This document shows positions 8,877 to 17,368 of a stretch of 60,480 bases of DNA, one piece after another; position 1 is the stretch's first letter; the number at the start of each line of letters is the position of its first letter. The stretch is taken from the NCBI RefSeq assembly GCF_014697425.1, contig NZ_JACJRU010000047.1, positions 1-60,480 on the forward strand, given 5' to 3'. The notes below the pieces were generated by a model, which worked only from the letters and a program-made list of their open reading frames with translations, was not told where the DNA came from and made no database searches. The translations under genes were made by a program, and so were the position numbers. Source of the stretch: Nostoc sp. FACHB-110 (GTDB lineage: Bacteria; Cyanobacteriota; Cyanobacteriia; Cyanobacteriales; Nostocaceae).

Positions 8877-9590
8877 TCACCATCCTAGCTTACTAGTTCC
8901 CACGATTAACAGAGGATGTGACCACCACAACAGTACTACAAAAATTGCTACTCCTAAATAAGCAGGACGTATAAATTCCTGCCATAAGATAGATTGACGA
9001 CCATCAATAATTGCTTTAAAGGGAATGATGGATGTTCTTTGTTTTACTTCTGTAAAAGCTTCACCGTAGCGTTGGCATAAGCGGCGATCGCCATGCCAAA
9101 CTCCGAATAGGTGGTGTAAAACTAATCCCATCGAGGTGACTAACGTAAAGCTAGTACCTAACCACAAACTGTGAGCGACACACCAAATAATTTGCCCCAC
9201 CATCTGTGGATGTCGAGTAATTCTCATAATCCCTGTTTCATACAAATGGACTTGGGGCTTTTGAATAGCAGCAATTTCTAGTAGATTGAAGGTGGCAGGA
9301 TACAAAAACAAAAATGAAATGGCTGATAAAACCCAAACTATCGCCTTGACTCCAGGCAACCCCTGTAACTGCCAAATTTGCCAGCCATCATAGCGGTGAT
9401 TAAAAAAGTAAGTAATTAGAATTACAGCCAAAGGTAAACTAACTAATGCAAACAAAATGCGATAAAGCCTTGCTCCTATACGCTTCTCAGCCCAAGGACG
9501 TAAAGCGGCCCCGCCGCTATGGGCGATCGCAAAAGCAAATTGTAACCCCAACATGACAAAATGACTGGGAGTAAACCAAGGATTCGGCAT
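8877..9590 (-). CDS. NnrU-family membrane protein, candidate 15-cis-zeta-carotene isomerase
   Basis: This protein of about 237 residues has 6-7 hydrophobic segments and the NnrU fold. Conserved features are the early HSGGAALRPW motif, ITRHPQMVG, the membrane histidine in VAHSLW, and HHLFGVWHGDRR. The plant carotenoid enzyme Z-ISO is a haem-dependent NnrU relative, and cyanobacterial homologues are candidates for the same step, isomerising the central double bond of zeta-carotene in the membrane. Function here is inferred from family only. The start is ATG 9590; an ATG three codons upstream is also possible. It is divergent from rbcR, sharing a 200-base upstream region. Confidence 0.8.
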   Translation of the reverse strand: MPNPWFTPSHFVMLGLQFAFAIAHSGGAALRPWAEKRIGARLYRILFALVSLPLAVILITYFFNHRYDGWQIWQLQGLPGVKAIVWVLSAISFLFLYPATFNLLEIAAIQKPQVHLYETGIMRITRHPQMVGQIIWCVAHSLWLGTSFTLVTSMGLVLHHLFGVWHGDRRLCQRYGEAFTEVKQRTSIIPFKAIIDGRQSILWQEFIRPAYLGVAIFVVLLWWSHPLLIVGTSKLGW

Positions 9591-9798
9591 CGTATACATG
9601 GATGAAGTTATTTAAAGAAAAATTAATCCAGTACAACCAATAACACAAAGTATTCAACAGGGGACTTTAGTAAAGATGTTGTTGTACTGTCTTTTTCGAT
9701 TAAAGTCTCCAAGTTTGCAATAAATTACTCTCACTTTTAAGCGGTGAAAGCAGATTTATTGCGAAAGCCGCTCCTTTCAAGTTTGTGGGTTGAGCCTT

Positions 9799-10809
9799 AT
9801 GTCTGACCTTCCTTTCACTTTAGATCAGTTACGTATTCTGAAAGCGATCGCTGTAGAAGGGAGCTTCAAGCGCGCTGCTGATAGTCTTTACGTCTCCCAA
9901 CCTGCCGTTAGTTTGCAAGTGCAGAACCTGGAACGGCAGCTGGATGTCCCCCTATTCGACCGTGGTGGCCGTCGCGCACAATTAACCGAAGCAGGGCATC
10001 TACTTTTAAGTTACGGTGAAAAAATACTGAGTCTGTGTCAAGAAACCTGTCGTGCCATTGAAGATTTACAAAATCTCCAAGGTGGGACATTGATTGTCGG
10101 TGCTTCACAAACCACCGGAACTTATCTATTACCCAGAATGATTGGGATGTTTCGCCAAAAATATCCAGATGTGGCAGTCCAACTCCACGTACATTCGACA
10201 CGTCGAACTGCTTGGAGTGTAGCTAATGGACAAGTCGATCTGGCGATTATTGGTGGTGAGATTCCCGGAGAACTAGCAGAATCTTTAGAAATTATTCCTT
10301 ATGCTGAAGATGAACTAGCACTCATTCTGCCAGTGTTTCATCCCTTTGCCAAACAGGAAACAATTCAAAAAGAAGACCTATATAAACTACAATTTATTGC
10401 CTTGGATTCACAATCAACAATTCGCAAGGTGATTGACCAAGTGCTAGCACGCTGCGAAATTGATACCAGACGTTTCAAGATTGAAATGGAATTAAATTCC
10501 ATCGAAGCAATCAAAAATGCTGTGCAATCAGGTTTAGGAGCAGCTTTTGTTTCCACGTCCGCTATCGCCAAAGAATTACAAATGGGTGTACTACACAGCT
10601 CCCCCATTGATGGCGTGATTGTCAAAAGGACACTGTGGCTGATTTTTAATCCCAACCGGTATAGATCCAAAGCAGCAGAAGCATTTAGTCAGGAAATTCT
10701 GCCGCAATTTGCTACTCCTGGCTGGAATCAAGACCTGTTAAAATTGTCGCAAAAAAAGCTAGTAATCAATACATTAGATGTAGCAGCAACCAACTCTGAC
10801 GAAGGCTAA
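9799..10809 (+). CDS. rbcR: LysR-type regulator RbcR (Ycf30), controls carbon-fixation genes
   Basis: This 336-residue LysR-family activator begins with the winged HTH (FTLDQLRILKAIAVEGSFKRAADSLYVSQPAVSLQVQNLE), the highly conserved signature of the cyanobacterial and plastid RbcR/Ycf30 group. A periplasmic-binding-protein-like effector domain (about 95-300) follows, beginning GGTLIVGASQTTGTYLLPRMIG. Members regulate RuBisCO and inorganic carbon or NDH genes in response to metabolites. Its position near ndhF and ndhD fits such a role, but no binding site was proven. The start is ATG 9799; an in-frame TTG three codons upstream is less likely. Confidence 0.93.
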   Translation: MSDLPFTLDQLRILKAIAVEGSFKRAADSLYVSQPAVSLQVQNLERQLDVPLFDRGGRRAQLTEAGHLLLSYGEKILSLCQETCRAIEDLQNLQGGTLIVGASQTTGTYLLPRMIGMFRQKYPDVAVQLHVHSTRRTAWSVANGQVDLAIIGGEIPGELAESLEIIPYAEDELALILPVFHPFAKQETIQKEDLYKLQFIALDSQSTIRKVIDQVLARCEIDTRRFKIEMELNSIEAIKNAVQSGLGAAFVSTSAIAKELQMGVLHSSPIDGVIVKRTLWLIFNPNRYRSKAAEAFSQEILPQFATPGWNQDLLKLSQKKLVINTLDVAATNSDEG

Positions 10810-10811
10810 TA

Positions 10812-10985
10812 CTATAGTCATTAGTCCTCTGTTACAAAGTTCTGAGTGGAGGAATCCTCCACTCAATGCCAGTGACGCTCGCAGGAAGGCTTCGCCTAAG
10901 TCGGCAGAGCCTTTCTGTGTTACTGGCTTGGCTTTGTGCTTTGTTCTTCGTCCTTGGTTTTTTCCTAATGACTAATGACTAAAAA
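10812..10985. repeat. Repeat cluster between rbcR and the kinase gene
   Basis: Outer inverted arms TAGTCATTAG (near 10815) and CTAATGACTA (near 10970) are built of heptamer units. Inside are a perfect palindrome of 10-bp arms (10844-10864, GAGTGGAGGA) and an imperfect stem with arms CCAGTGAC and GTTACTGG (about 10867-10927), containing the GC-rich motif AAGGCTTCGCC. The intergenic space is almost entirely repeats. Any of these hairpins could end the rbcR transcript. Confidence 0.65.
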
Positions 10986-10990
10986 CCAAC

Positions 10991-12358
10991 ATGGAAGTTT
11001 ATTGCACTCGTCCACGTTGTCCGCGTCCAAAAAATTATTTTGCGGATTTGGATGATGTTACAACCCTAAAAACAACGCAACAAAAATATTGTGCTACCTG
11101 CGGAATGCCTCTAATACTTGATGGTAGATACATGACCATCAAATTGTTAGGGCGTGGAGGATTTGCATCGGCTTTTCTGGCACGCGATCGCCGGATTCCG
11201 GGAATGCGTTACTGTGTAATCAAACAGTTTCAACCAGCAGGAAATGTCAGTCCAAATCAGCTAAAAATAGCACAACAGCTGTTTGAAAGGGAAGCAGAAG
11301 TATTAGCACAAATTGGTAGCGAACACGAGCAAATACCAGATTTATATGCTTTTTTTCCAGTAACAATTTCTAGCTTTAATCATATAAATCACGAAGACCA
11401 GTTTTTTTATTTAGTACAAGAATATATTGATGGACATAATCTGGAAGAAGAATTATCTAAAAAAGGAACATTTTCCGAAACCGAAGCTGTATACGTATTA
11501 CAAGAAATCCTCAAAATCCTAAAATTTGTCCACAATAAAGGCATTATTCACCGAGATATCAAGCCTTCTAATATTATGCGCCGACAAGATGGTAAACTCT
11601 ATCTTCTTGATTTTGGTGCAGTCAAACAAGTGACAAATGCTGCTGCTAGTGCGATTAATTCTTCTACAGGTATTTACTCAATGGGATTTGCTCCACCGGA
11701 GCAAGTCAATGGAAATCGCGTATTTCCTTGTACAGATTTATACGCTTTAGCAGTCACGGTTCTCACTTTACTCACAGGTCAGCCAGCAACTCAGTTAATC
11801 GACCCTCTCAGTAACCAGTGGATTTGGCGATCGCAAGTCACCCTTAACCCATTCTTAGCTGATATTTTAGATAAAATGCTTTTACCTGCGGTTAATCAAC
11901 GCTTTCAATCTGCCGAGCAGGTACTGGTCGAGCTTTATCGTCGCTTAATTCCCCAAACAGTCTTACCCACCAATACACAACTTCCTTCACAACTAAAATC
12001 AGCAAAATTAAATTTTTCTACCTGGGAATTATTAACAGGTGCAGCCTTTAGTGGATTTGAAGGTACATTAATTGCGATCGCCATTTTAAGTTTAGTCATC
12101 TCACCTATTGTGACAATTACAACAACAATTGTGATTTTAGGTATACTGATTTTCGCTCAGACTCAACGCTGGATTCGGCAAAAAAGCCTATTATTTATTG
12201 CCGCTATCACATTGGCTGCTATTATTTTTTTCCCCTCTTTGCAGGCAGGTTTGGGTATTTTTCAAGTAGTATTATTATCAACTACGGCTAGCTTAATTGC
12301 TATTGCCTTGACAACACTTTTTCGTCTAATTTATAAAATTCTCTCTTCAATTTTTTAA
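10991..12358 (+). CDS. Membrane-anchored Ser/Thr protein kinase with N-terminal zinc ribbon
   Basis: This 455-residue Hanks-type kinase starts with four cysteines (C5, C10, C34, C37) likely to form a zinc ribbon. The kinase domain (about 46-315) has the glycine loop GRGGFA, the catalytic lysine in VIKQF (K78), HRDIKPSN (D189), DFG (207-209) and an APPEQ activation end, so it should be active. The C-terminal 105 residues hold about four hydrophobic segments, so the kinase should be membrane-bound with its catalytic part in the cytoplasm. The next gene on the same strand is a PstS-like phosphate-binding protein 170 bases downstream. From memory such pairs recur in cyanobacteria, but whether they work together is unknown. 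Confidence 0.93.
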   Translation: MEVYCTRPRCPRPKNYFADLDDVTTLKTTQQKYCATCGMPLILDGRYMTIKLLGRGGFASAFLARDRRIPGMRYCVIKQFQPAGNVSPNQLKIAQQLFEREAEVLAQIGSEHEQIPDLYAFFPVTISSFNHINHEDQFFYLVQEYIDGHNLEEELSKKGTFSETEAVYVLQEILKILKFVHNKGIIHRDIKPSNIMRRQDGKLYLLDFGAVKQVTNAAASAINSSTGIYSMGFAPPEQVNGNRVFPCTDLYALAVTVLTLLTGQPATQLIDPLSNQWIWRSQVTLNPFLADILDKMLLPAVNQRFQSAEQVLVELYRRLIPQTVLPTNTQLPSQLKSAKLNFSTWELLTGAAFSGFEGTLIAIAILSLVISPIVTITTTIVILGILIFAQTQRWIRQKSLLFIAAITLAAIIFFPSLQAGLGIFQVVLLSTTASLIAIALTTLFRLIYKILSSIF

Positions 12359-12456
12359 TTGGCAGTGTTCAATCTATTTCCAGCCTAGAAATAAAAAAGT
12401 TTCCCTACTCGTTATGAGTTTAAATTAGCTAAATAATTAACACAAGTAAATTAAAG

Positions 12457-12475
12457 TTTAATTAATCTTTAACCT
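12457..12475 (+). promoter_or_regulatory. Candidate Pho box upstream of the PstS-like gene
   Basis: TTTAATTA and TTTAACCT repeat with an 11-base period, ending 57 bases before the ATG. This matches the cyanobacterial Pho box (direct PyTTAAPyPy(A/T) repeats, SphR target). The surrounding DNA is AT-rich, so chance occurrence is possible. Confidence 0.45.
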
Positions 12476-12531
12476 TTAGTTACTCACAAAATGAGAAATT
12501 TCTTTTAAGGCGTAACAATAGATAACCAACT

Positions 12532-13566
12532 ATGTCACAACAAAATAGAACTAATGAAACTACCATCTTGGTTCTAACGCTAGCAATTACAATTGGACTA
12601 GTTGGTGGTTTGTTATGGTGGTTTTCTAATAGTTATCGCCTGAAAGGCGATCCTTTGACTAAAGCTCAGGTAGAAACGCCAAATAGTGATACCTTTTCTC
12701 AAGTAACAAAAGTTCCTTCAGGATTATTTAGTTATGGTGGTAGCACCACCTGGGCCCCTATCCGTACAGAAGTAGATTCAGCAATACAAATTGTTTGGCC
12801 GAGATTTCAGCTACGTTACACCAATCCTGCTCAAGCTACACCTGGTTCTACTACAGGAATTAAGATGTTACTAGCTGGTCAGTTAGCTTTTTCTCAATCT
12901 TCCAGAGCGATTAAACCCGAAGAAAACGAAGAAGCAAAACAACTGGGATTTTCACTGAAAGAGGTTCCTGTCGCCATTGATGGCATTGCGATCGCGGTTA
13001 ACCCTAATCTGAAAATTTCTGGACTCACAGTTTCTCAGCTAAAAGACATCTATACAGGCAAAATCACCAACTGGGAACAGCTAGGCGGACCAAAATTACC
13101 GATAACACCCTATTCTCGTCACTTAGAAGATAGCGGCACAATCGAATTTTTTGAAGACAATGTGTTAACGGGAGAGAAATTTAGTAGTAGCGTGCAATTT
13201 ATCCCGACTACCACACAAGCCATCAAAGAATTAGCTAAAAATCGGGGTGGAATTTACTACGCCTCTGCTCCAGAAATTATCGGTCAGTGTAATGTCAAGC
13301 CCTTAGCTTTGGGACGAGAACCGGAAAAACTGATTTTGCCTTACAAAGAACCTTATATTCCTTCAGAAAAATGCCCGCAACAGCGTAACCAAATTAATAC
13401 TGATGTATTTCAAAGCGGTCAATATCCGATTACTCGACGTTTATTTGTGATTATTAAGCAAAATGGTCAAAGTGACGAGCAAGCGGGAGAAGCCTACGCA
13501 AATCTACTGCTCACAGACCAAGGTCAAGAATTAATCGCAAAAGCAGGATTTGTCAGATTGCGATAA
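12532..13566 (+). CDS. PstS-like phosphate-binding protein, membrane-anchored
   Basis: This 344-residue protein has an uncleaved-looking hydrophobic segment at about 12-32 and then a PstS-type binding domain (SYGGSTTWAPI, a TPGSTTGIKMLLAGQLAFSQSSR segment, GIAIAVNP, LKDIYTGKITNWEQLGG, and a C-terminal ANLLLTDQGQELIAKAGFV). These are the landmarks of phosphate ABC transporter substrate-binding proteins. No PstC, PstA or PstB genes are next to it, so it may be an orphan binding or sensing protein rather than part of a local transporter. It follows the Ser/Thr kinase gene and has a candidate Pho box upstream. The broken copy downstream indicates a former tandem duplication. Confidence 0.88.
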   Translation: MSQQNRTNETTILVLTLAITIGLVGGLLWWFSNSYRLKGDPLTKAQVETPNSDTFSQVTKVPSGLFSYGGSTTWAPIRTEVDSAIQIVWPRFQLRYTNPAQATPGSTTGIKMLLAGQLAFSQSSRAIKPEENEEAKQLGFSLKEVPVAIDGIAIAVNPNLKISGLTVSQLKDIYTGKITNWEQLGGPKLPITPYSRHLEDSGTIEFFEDNVLTGEKFSSSVQFIPTTTQAIKELAKNRGGIYYASAPEIIGQCNVKPLALGREPEKLILPYKEPYIPSEKCPQQRNQINTDVFQSGQYPITRRLFVIIKQNGQSDEQAGEAYANLLLTDQGQELIAKAGFVRLR

Positions 13567-13647
13567 CTACTCAAACTATTATTTAATTTGGATACTCAAC
13601 AGATTTGCCTATTGTGTGTTTGCTGCTGCAACACATTCAAAAATGAC

Positions 13648-13679
13648 AATTGGAGCCTGGTGGCTGGCTCCAATTTTAC
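13648..13679 (+). terminator. Terminator after the PstS-like gene
   Basis: AATTGGAGCC and GGCTCCAATT form a perfect 10-bp stem with an 8-base loop, followed by a short T-run (TTTAC). It is 80 bases after the stop. Confidence 0.7.
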
Positions 13680-13867
13680 AATGAATACTTTAATACACCA
13701 CTGATACGACAAAACAGACAATTTCGTTTCAGAAGTATTAGGCAATACTTTAAATCACCAAATTTTCTCCAATTGGGTGAGATTTTTAAGAGAATCCACG
13801 CACGCTTTTGCCTCAAGATTACCAAACTTTGTTGAGGCACACACAACTGCTTGTTTGTGAAGATTTT

Positions 13868-14057
13868 GTCAAAAAGCGAACTTTACGCAGAGACTTTTTC
13901 TTCTAGCAAAGTACCCGATTACACACAATCTGTTTGTGGTGGTCAAACAGATTGGTTAAACCCAACAGCAAGAAGGTGTTGCTGCGCCAACTTACTGATG
14001 ACTGATCGGGGTCAAGATTTGACAAATGCCATTACAGGCAATCTAAACACGCCTTAG
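13868..14057 (+). pseudogene. Decayed C-terminal end of a second PstS-like gene
   Basis: Reading across frames gives TFSSSK, then YPITHNLFVVVKQIG, a TAA in place of a glutamine codon, TQQQEGVAA, and after another frame change ANLLMTDRGQDLTNAITG. This lines up segment by segment with the intact neighbour (YPITRRLFVIIKQNGQ, EQAGEAYANLLLTDQGQEL). At least two frameshifts and one nonsense change are needed. Upstream (13680-13867) the similarity fades. It is the remnant of a tandem duplicate. Confidence 0.8.
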
Positions 14058-14773
14058 CTGGCTCTATTAATTGATTCTGCTGGTAAGCAAATGAGATTAT
14101 CCCCTTGAGTCAGGATTAAGCCACGTTGACGTAACTTACCCATTAAGCGAGTCACAGTAACACGAGTCGAACCGATCGCACTACCAATTTGGGCATGAGT
14201 TAGAGGGAAAGGTAGACAATAACCACGAATGACATCGGGATCAGTTTCACTCATTGCCGGTTCGCCATATTCCTCAATCAACAAGGTGAGGAATCCTAAG
14301 AGTCTGTCGATTGTACGTCTTTGACCCAAGGCACTCAGCCAAAGTAACTTACGTTGATGCTGGTACCTAAAGGCATCCATAACTTCACGACGGAAGTGAG
14401 GCCAATTATCTAAATCATGCCAGTACATCCACAGCACCGCAGTTTGATCGACGTGCGCGTATGCCTGAAGCGTGAATGGTGACTGAGCCACGATTTCAAA
14501 TGGTTGTCCCGCTCCCACAAAACCCAAGAAGGCTTCTTCTGGAGTTCTATTGATGCGCCGAGATGTTAACTGACTGGCAGTAGCACTCACTTGAGCAGTG
14601 CCTACCATACGGATTGCACCTCTTTGCACTAAATACAGCAAACCAGGTCTAGCTGGAATGCGTTCATCTTTGCTAAAGGTGCGGCAGCGGTAGTGTTCTT
14701 GAGCCCAATCAAGAATCCGTTGCCAAGTCAAAAAAGGGCGTGATGCCTCAGAAAAGGAGGATGGAGATTGCAT
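14054..14773 (-). CDS. Crp/Fnr-family transcription regulator
   Basis: This protein of about 239 residues has an N-terminal cyclic-nucleotide-binding-like beta barrel (about 35-140) and a C-terminal winged HTH with the recognition region LTHAQIGSAIGSTRVTVTRLMGKLRQRGLI. The TRVTVTRL core is typical of the NtcA/Crp superfamily, but the sequence is not NtcA. The effector is unknown. The start is ATG 14773; an upstream TTG would add 15 residues. The gene is divergent from the ArgRS-like gene and its end just overlaps the PstS pseudogene. Its target genes cannot be told from the sequence. Confidence 0.87.
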   Translation of the reverse strand: MQSPSSFSEASRPFLTWQRILDWAQEHYRCRTFSKDERIPARPGLLYLVQRGAIRMVGTAQVSATASQLTSRRINRTPEEAFLGFVGAGQPFEIVAQSPFTLQAYAHVDQTAVLWMYWHDLDNWPHFRREVMDAFRYQHQRKLLWLSALGQRRTIDRLLGFLTLLIEEYGEPAMSETDPDVIRGYCLPFPLTHAQIGSAIGSTRVTVTRLMGKLRQRGLILTQGDNLICLPAESINRAS

Positions 14774-15085
14774 AGGTAACAAAGAGCGTTCGGCTGAAGA
14801 CAAAGACGTTAAAAACAAGGTGCAAGGAGTGTCTTTGTGTTGACGGGTAGGCTTAACGCCTAACAGCGTCAGCCATCCAAAGAGTAGTAAAGCAATTTTG
14901 CCCCTACTCTTTTGTTATACTTCTTACTGTACAATGATGGTAGTAAAGTTTACTTACTATTCATCGAATATTCATTAAATTTTATCCTCTTCTCATTTTT
15001 CTTTATATAGATTAAACCTATTCCCTAGGGAAGATGACACGTAGAGGTTTATTAAGTAATACAAAGCTACCTATATTGAGACTAA
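14774..15085. other. Divergent intergenic region, no gene seen
   Basis: This 312-base AT-rich stretch separates the leftward Crp-type gene from the rightward ArgRS-like gene and must hold both promoters. No palindromic Crp/NtcA site (GTA-N8-TAC) was recognised with confidence. Confidence 0.5.
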
Positions 15086-15964
15086 GTGCATAGTTGGCTA
15101 CTAGTAAGCAAATACACATCACTAAAAAGGTTATTATACAGCAGTTTAGTGGAAGCGGTAAATGCTTATACTCAGGATACTAAAGAGGAAAGCATAAAAT
15201 TAAAAAAAATACCTCTGTATAAAGGTAGAGATAATAGCAAAATTTTATATATCTCAGGGGTAGCACAACATTTATCCAAATCTCATAATTCCATGACTAT
15301 GGAGATAGCTGATGGTATTGCTTGTCAGCTATTAGCACTCGGTGGCGACGTTTTTAATGTCAAAATTGTTCCTCCTGGTTGGATTTATTTAGAACTAACC
15401 CAATCCTACTTGGCAACTTGGCTAGAAAATTTAGCGATCGCCCAAACAGAAAACGATGGCAAGATTATCATCAGCGAGCCTTCAAGACAGAATCTCGCCT
15501 CTGAGAATCTGGCAAACTTATTTACTATTCAATATGCTCATGCGCGCTGTTGTTCATGGGTGTTATTGGCTCATCGGGAAGAATTGCTGAAATTGACGAC
15601 AACATCACTTCATTATCCAGAATTGTGGCAGCTAGAGTTTCCCCAGCCTATACCGTGGTTAACCCAAGACAATCAACTCCGACTCAATCAACCTGCTGAA
15701 ACATATTTAATAGCTATATTGGTACAAATAGTAGATGATTTGATGTGTTCTGATGCTAGTAAGAAAATGAATTGGCAAAAAGCAGCCAGGGAATTAAGTC
15801 AGGCTTTGGAGAATTTTTTTTCTCAATGCCGAATTTGGGGTGAGGTAAAAATTGCTTCACCAGAACTAGCTCAAGCTAGACTAGGTTTAGTCATGGCTAC
15901 TGGGCGTTTGTTGCGGTTTTTACTATTAGAAAAACTAGTGAGTTCTGCGCCTTTAGAACTGTAA
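15086..15964 (+). CDS. ArgRS-like protein with DALR domain but no catalytic core
   Basis: This protein of about 292 residues appears to join the two ends of arginyl-tRNA synthetase. Residues about 15-120 resemble the N-terminal Add-1 tRNA-binding domain (the VAQHL, GIACQLLALGG and VKIVPPGWIYLELTQSYLATWL region). Residues about 155-292 resemble the DALR anticodon-binding domain (TIQYAHARCCSWVLLAHREE, and ARLGLVMATGRLLRFLLLEKL near the end). The Rossmann catalytic domain with HIGH and KMSKS motifs is absent, so it should not charge tRNA. DALR-only proteins occur in cyanobacterial annotations, and the role is unknown. The start is a GTG at 15086 with no strong ribosome site; an internal start is possible. 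Confidence 0.75.
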   Translation: MHSWLLVSKYTSLKRLLYSSLVEAVNAYTQDTKEESIKLKKIPLYKGRDNSKILYISGVAQHLSKSHNSMTMEIADGIACQLLALGGDVFNVKIVPPGWIYLELTQSYLATWLENLAIAQTENDGKIIISEPSRQNLASENLANLFTIQYAHARCCSWVLLAHREELLKLTTTSLHYPELWQLEFPQPIPWLTQDNQLRLNQPAETYLIAILVQIVDDLMCSDASKKMNWQKAARELSQALENFFSQCRIWGEVKIASPELAQARLGLVMATGRLLRFLLLEKLVSSAPLEL

Positions 15965-16135
15965 ACTCTTGATGTTTAGGATGATTTTTTAGGTAAAGCT
16001 TTGCAGCCAAATCAAATTTATTTGAATGTCGGTAGTAATTAACAGGTTATTCGTCAGTGGTGTTTCTAATACGAAATCTAACAATTTTGCTCACAAGCAT
16101 TGACGCTTGAGAGTACTTCGACTAGAATTTCACTT

Positions 16136-16200
16136 GTGTGAGGAGCGAACCAGCAAGAACACCGAGACGAAACACGGCCAGTCGTCGGTGTTCTTTCTGA
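16136..16200 (+). terminator. Strong terminator-like hairpin preceded by a GTGTGAGGAG motif
   Basis: AAGAACACCGA (16155-16165) and TCGGTGTTCTT (16185-16195) pair over 11 bases, with more pairing inside. It lies between convergent genes and may end both transcripts. Just before it, GTGTGAGGAG (16136-16145) is the complement of the conserved core of the cyanobacterial small RNA Yfr1. No gene is seen in 15965-16233. Confidence 0.6.
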
Positions 16201-16233
16201 TTTCATACCTCAGATAATATTCAACATAGTTTT

Positions 16234-17109
16234 TTAAGATAGTAAAAATTTTTTGATCGCTACTGCGGCTCCATCTTTCTCTACATTAGGCGCAACCCAT
16301 TGAGCGATCGCTTGTACATCTTGTGGTGCATCTCCCATCGCCACGCCAATACCAGCATATTCCAGCATTTCTAAGTCATTGAAATTATCGCCAATTGCCA
16401 TCACATTATTTCTTTGTAAACCGAGGAGTTCTTCAGCGAAATAACGTACAGCCGCACCCTTGTTGACAGAGGCATTTGTAGCTTCAAAAAAAGTAGCCAC
16501 AGAGGTTGTTAAGTAAAGTTCTGCGGGTGTGTACTGTTGACGTAAATTACCAAGTAACTGGTGAATTACCTCTGTGTCATCGCACAAAGCTAAAACCTTG
16601 GTCGGTTCATACTCTGTTAATACTTTACGTAAATCTCCGACAGCAATTGGCTTAATTCCAGACCTTTGTGCATAAATTTTGGTTTCTCTGGTTATCTCTC
16701 GCACATACAGTTCGTCATTGATGTAGAAGTGAATCGAAAGAAGCGATCTCCACTGTGGTTGTTCAAAATAGTCCAGTAATTGGTAAGCTATTTCTCGACT
16801 CACAGGCAAATGCTGATGGATTTTTTGATTAGCTGGGTCTTGAATCCACGCTCCTTGATAAGCGGCTAAAGGTAGAGTCGAGCCAATTTCTTGGTGAAAG
16901 CGCAAAGCAGAACGATACATCCGACCTGTAGCGATTGCGACATGAATACCTTGAGCTTTTGCTGCTGCGATCGCTTGTTTGACGGGTTTGCTTAAAGTAT
17001 TAGATTTGCCGGCGATCGTGCCATCTATATCTAAAACTAATAACTTAATATCTTTCGTGGTAGCTTGATTTTCGGTAGATGCTGATTCAGCCACAGATGC
17101 TTGATACAT
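16234..17109 (-). CDS. HAD-superfamily (Cof-type) phosphatase
   Basis: This protein of about 291 residues has the DXDGT nucleophile motif in LLVLDIDGT (D27, D29), the second motif in VAIATGRM, a C2-type cap (about 85-200) and the terminal acidic motif AIGDNFNDLEMLEYAGIGVAMGDA, the set expected of Cof/YbiV-type hydrolases. Such enzymes dephosphorylate sugar phosphates or flavin/pyridoxal phosphates; the substrate is not evident. The start is taken at ATG 17109, with a GGGGA just upstream; an in-frame TTG six codons earlier is possible. Confidence 0.9.
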   Translation of the reverse strand: MYQASVAESASTENQATTKDIKLLVLDIDGTIAGKSNTLSKPVKQAIAAAKAQGIHVAIATGRMYRSALRFHQEIGSTLPLAAYQGAWIQDPANQKIHQHLPVSREIAYQLLDYFEQPQWRSLLSIHFYINDELYVREITRETKIYAQRSGIKPIAVGDLRKVLTEYEPTKVLALCDDTEVIHQLLGNLRQQYTPAELYLTTSVATFFEATNASVNKGAAVRYFAEELLGLQRNNVMAIGDNFNDLEMLEYAGIGVAMGDAPQDVQAIAQWVAPNVEKDGAAVAIKKFLLS

Positions 17110-17252
17110 AAATCCCCAAGGTTTCAACTCCTAGTAAATAAGAGGTTAACAGGATAAAGGAAACCGTGGGGAATATTCAGCTTCAGATAGTTTGCTTTTT
17201 TGTTGATTACTACTAGAAAGCCGGAAATAATTAATAAATTTTTTAGACAAAA

Positions 17253-17287
17253 TAAAAAACCAGAATGTTTAAAATCTGGCTTTTTGT
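17253..17287 (-). terminator. Terminator after the PEP-CTERM gene
   Basis: CCAGA and TCTGG form the core stem, flanked by A and T runs that extend pairing on both sides. On the minus strand it ends TCTGGTTTTTT. It is about 80 bases after the PEP-CTERM stop. Confidence 0.7.
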
Positions 17288-17368
17288 ATTGCTATTTATC
17301 TTATTTAACAGACACTCTTAAGGTTTAGGTGATATTTTGTGCTTAATAAATCACCCATTACACCGAGT

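Noticed and set aside
9908..10201. 97-codon antisense frame within rbcR
   Set aside because: It is opposite the conserved HTH of rbcR and has no start signal.
16136..16200. Yfr1 gene on the minus strand (GCTCCTCACAC core)
   Set aside because: The core is not the exact ACTCCTCACAC, there is no good T-run after a second stem, and as I recall Yfr1 usually lies near trxA or guaB.
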